From assembly GCA_014803525.1 (NCBI GenBank), contig JAAVBP010000005.1, positions 1 through 64,000 on the forward strand: a stretch of DNA of 64,000 nucleotides. Direction: 5' to 3'. Of this stretch, positions 62,367 through 64,000 are shown one piece after another. Within the stretch, counting starts at the first letter, position 1; each line of letters begins with the position of its first letter. Origin of the DNA: a bacterium (lineage in GTDB: Bacteria > Pseudomonadota > Alphaproteobacteria > Rs-D84). Made by a program: the position numbers and the translations under genes. Under the pieces are notes generated by a model. The model searched no databases, had not been told where the DNA came from, and saw nothing but the letters and a program-made list of their open reading frames with translations.

Positions 62367-63446
62367 ATGGGATTCAATTGTGGAATTGTGGGCCTGCCGA
62401 ATGTGGGCAAATCAACATTGTTTAACGCGCTGACACAAAGTGCCGCCGCCGACGCACAGAATTATCCGTTCTGTACGATCGAACCGAACACGGGCCGCGT
62501 TGTCGTGCCGGACGCAACATTACATAATCTGGCCGGGGTATCGGGTGCGGCGCGTATTATTCCAACGCAACTGGAAATCGTGGATATTGCAGGTTTGGTC
62601 AAGGGTGCATCCGCGGGCGAGGGATTGGGTAATAAATTCCTGGGCAATATATTATCGACAGATGCGATTATTCATGTTGTGCGTTGCTTTGAAAACGATG
62701 ATATTGTGCATGTAAACGGGCGTATTGATCCGCTGGGTGATATTGATACGATTGAAACGGAATTAATGTTGGCCGATATAGACAGCCTGGATAAACAGAT
62801 TAAAAATCTGGAAAAAAAGGCCCGTGGCTTAGACAAAGACGCGGCAAAGTTGCTGGCCGATGCGAATGCGTTGCGCGAAAAATTGGCATCTGGCGTGCCT
62901 GCCCGTAACACTGGTATTGATGCGGCGCCGTTTAATTTACTGACGGCAAAGCCCGTGATTTATGTATGTAACGTGGACGAGGCATCAGCCGCCACCGGCA
63001 ACGAATTTTCAAATGCGGTGCGCGAAAAATTTGGCAATACAAATCCGGTGCTGGTTATATCATCAAAAATCGAAATGGAGATTTCACAAATTGTCGACCC
63101 GGACGAACGCAAAATGTTCCTGGACGATTTGGGATTATCGGAATCTGGTTTGGATCAGGTTATCAAAACCGGTTATGCGACATTGGGACTGCAGACATTT
63201 TATACCATCGGCCCAAAAGAGGCACACGCATGGACAATAACCAAGGGTATGACCGCACCCCAGGCGGCGGGTAAAATCCACACGGATTTTGAAAAAGGCT
63301 TTATTCGCGCGGAAATTATATCCCCGGTCGATTATATAGAATTGGGGGGCGAAGTCGCGGTCAAAGAGGCCGGTCGTATGCGTCTGGTTGGGCGTGATTA
63401 CATCATGAACAACGGCGACATATGCCACTTCCTGTTTAATAATTAA
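62367..63446 (+). CDS. ychF: Redox-regulated ATPase YchF (OLA1/Obg-like)
   Basis: A ribosome-associated P-loop ATPase. 359 aa: Walker A GLPNVGKSTLFNALT near residue 10, NYPFCTIEPNTG, Walker B DIAGLVKGASAGEGLGNKFL, NxxE-type specificity region (YVCNVDEAS), a coiled-coil insertion, and a C-terminal TGS domain (LGLQTFYTIGPKEAHAWTI ... HTDFEKGFIRAEI). Length and motifs are standard. SD AAAGG. Terminator follows. Confidence 0.97.
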   Translation: MGFNCGIVGLPNVGKSTLFNALTQSAAADAQNYPFCTIEPNTGRVVVPDATLHNLAGVSGAARIIPTQLEIVDIAGLVKGASAGEGLGNKFLGNILSTDAIIHVVRCFENDDIVHVNGRIDPLGDIDTIETELMLADIDSLDKQIKNLEKKARGLDKDAAKLLADANALREKLASGVPARNTGIDAAPFNLLTAKPVIYVCNVDEASAATGNEFSNAVREKFGNTNPVLVISSKIEMEISQIVDPDERKMFLDDLGLSESGLDQVIKTGYATLGLQTFYTIGPKEAHAWTITKGMTAPQAAGKIHTDFEKGFIRAEIISPVDYIELGGEVAVKEAGRMRLVGRDYIMNNGDICHFLFNN

Positions 63447-63459
63447 AAACACAAAAAAC

Positions 63460-63484
63460 ACCGGTAAATACCGGTGTTTTTTTA
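63460..63484 (+). terminator. Terminator of ychF
   Basis: AACACCGGTA AA TACCGGTGTTTTTTT just after the stop. Confidence 0.9.
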
Positions 63485-63564
63485 TTATTTTTCCATGCAT
63501 TGTATGCATTTTTGTGGTGTATTTGAATTCGCCGCACATGATATTGGAAATAACATTTCGCACT

Positions 63565-63597
63565 AAAAAAAAATCCCGGCATTTGCCGGGGATTTTT
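63565..63597 (-). terminator. Terminator of infB
   Basis: Minus strand: AAAAATCCCCGGC AAAT GCCGGGATTTTTTTTT at the infB stop. Confidence 0.85.
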
Positions 63598-64000
63598 ACA
63601 GTTTTGCGCGGATTTCTTCCACCTCGTAACACTCTACGCGGTCGCCTTCTTTCAGGTCGTTATATTTATCAAACGACATACCGAATTCAACGCCACCGGA
63701 TACTTCTTTGACCTCGTTCTTTTCGCGGCGCAATTCGCCAATCTTGCCATCATAGATAACAACATTGTTGCGCAGCAAACGTACAAACGCGTCTTTCTTT
63801 ACGGTACCTTCGCTCATACGGCAACCGGCAACGCGAATGCCCTTGCCCACGGTAAACAATGCGATAACGTCGGCGTATCCGATAAAGTTTTCGCGGCGTT
63901 CCGGCGCCAATTTACCAGACAGAATTTCTTTGATTTCGTCTGTGATGCGATACACAACACTGTGATAGCGAATATCGACGTTACCCGCGCGTGCCATATC
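63596..64000 (-). CDS. infB: Translation initiation factor IF-2, C-terminal part (runs off the window)
   Basis: The last 134 residues of IF-2, which brings fMet-tRNA to the ribosome. VDIRYHSVVYRITDEIKEILSGKLAPERRENFIGYADV, GKGIRVAGCRMSEGTVKKDAFVRLLRNNVVIYDGKIGELRREKNEVKEV and CGMSFDKYNDLKEGDRVECYEVEEI match domains C1-C2. The ORF-track ATG at 63997 is not the start; the frame continues to the window edge. Normal operon partners (nusA, rbfA) would be outside. Confidence 0.93.
   Translation of the reverse strand, partial: DMARAGNVDIRYHSVVYRITDEIKEILSGKLAPERRENFIGYADVIALFTVGKGIRVAGCRMSEGTVKKDAFVRLLRNNVVIYDGKIGELRREKNEVKEVSGGVEFGMSFDKYNDLKEGDRVECYEVEEIRAKL

Overview
The window reads as one contiguous chromosomal segment of an alphaproteobacterium. 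The evidence is an alphaproteobacterial-type SspB, an rRNA operon ordered 16S-tRNA-Ile-23S-5S, archaeal/eukaryote-like ValS and IleS of the kind known from Rickettsiales, and many small secreted Cys-rich proteins. The surface LRR and LamG-like proteins resemble those of uncultured host-associated (gut) Alphaproteobacteria; that placement is inference from protein style and no search was run.

Layout. 1-350: left edge with a partial copy of a structured RNA and a palindromic mobile element. 349-13.6 kb (minus): acyl-ACP thioesterase, valS, DUF2147, comF, an OmpA-like secreted protein, murG-ftsW-mraY (no murD), an MliC-like lipoprotein, PBP1A and an LRR surface protein with 93-bp tandem repeats. 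13.8-18.3 kb: tandem paralogues, rpmA/rplU, a 725-aa Cys-rich secreted protein and a helical secreted protein. 18.4-25.6 kb: PagL-like deacylase, tsaC, MPG glycosylase, VIT transporter, a LamG-like surface protein, and a run of small unknown genes with a kinase-like protein. 25.7-31.0 kb: rrn operon on the minus strand with a strong promoter. 31.3-39.0 kb: secreted protein, truncated LRR paralogue, HTH cassette, ybaB, pnp, a phosphotransferase, sspB and recF. 39.2-46.7 kb (plus): tRNA-Val, metG, queH interrupted in frame by a DUF559 element, a convergent noncoding RNA, fabD-fabG and a short mnmG. 46.7-54.0 kb: repeat island, RNA copy with a secreted protein, fabZ/lpxD, two large secreted proteins, tRNA-Val, small membrane proteins and an OmpA lipoprotein. 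54.0-64.0 kb: macA-tolC, tRNA-Cys, ileS, nth, a second HTH cassette, a solitary SufB/D-like protein, ychF and the 3' end of infB.

The most interesting signal is a family of about 150-nt structured RNAs (five copies: 1-26, 21829-21990, 33745-33899, 47202-47353, 61205-61352). Four carry a near-consensus sigma-70 promoter with a 17-bp spacer. Their helices differ in sequence but keep pairing, they share an invariant loop GAATATATTGAATAA, and the complete copies end in a terminator-like hairpin just upstream of the start codon of unrelated genes. A segment GGTTGGAG can pair either with an upstream or with a downstream CTCCAACC, as expected of a transcriptional switch. Two copies are coupled to nearly identical XRE-like HTH genes.

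A second system is a mobile element with GGCCACCCCC ends. Its empty site can be seen by comparing RNA copies, and one DUF559-nuclease-carrying copy sits in frame inside queH. Several genes also look leaderless, with a -10 box 6-7 nt before the ATG.
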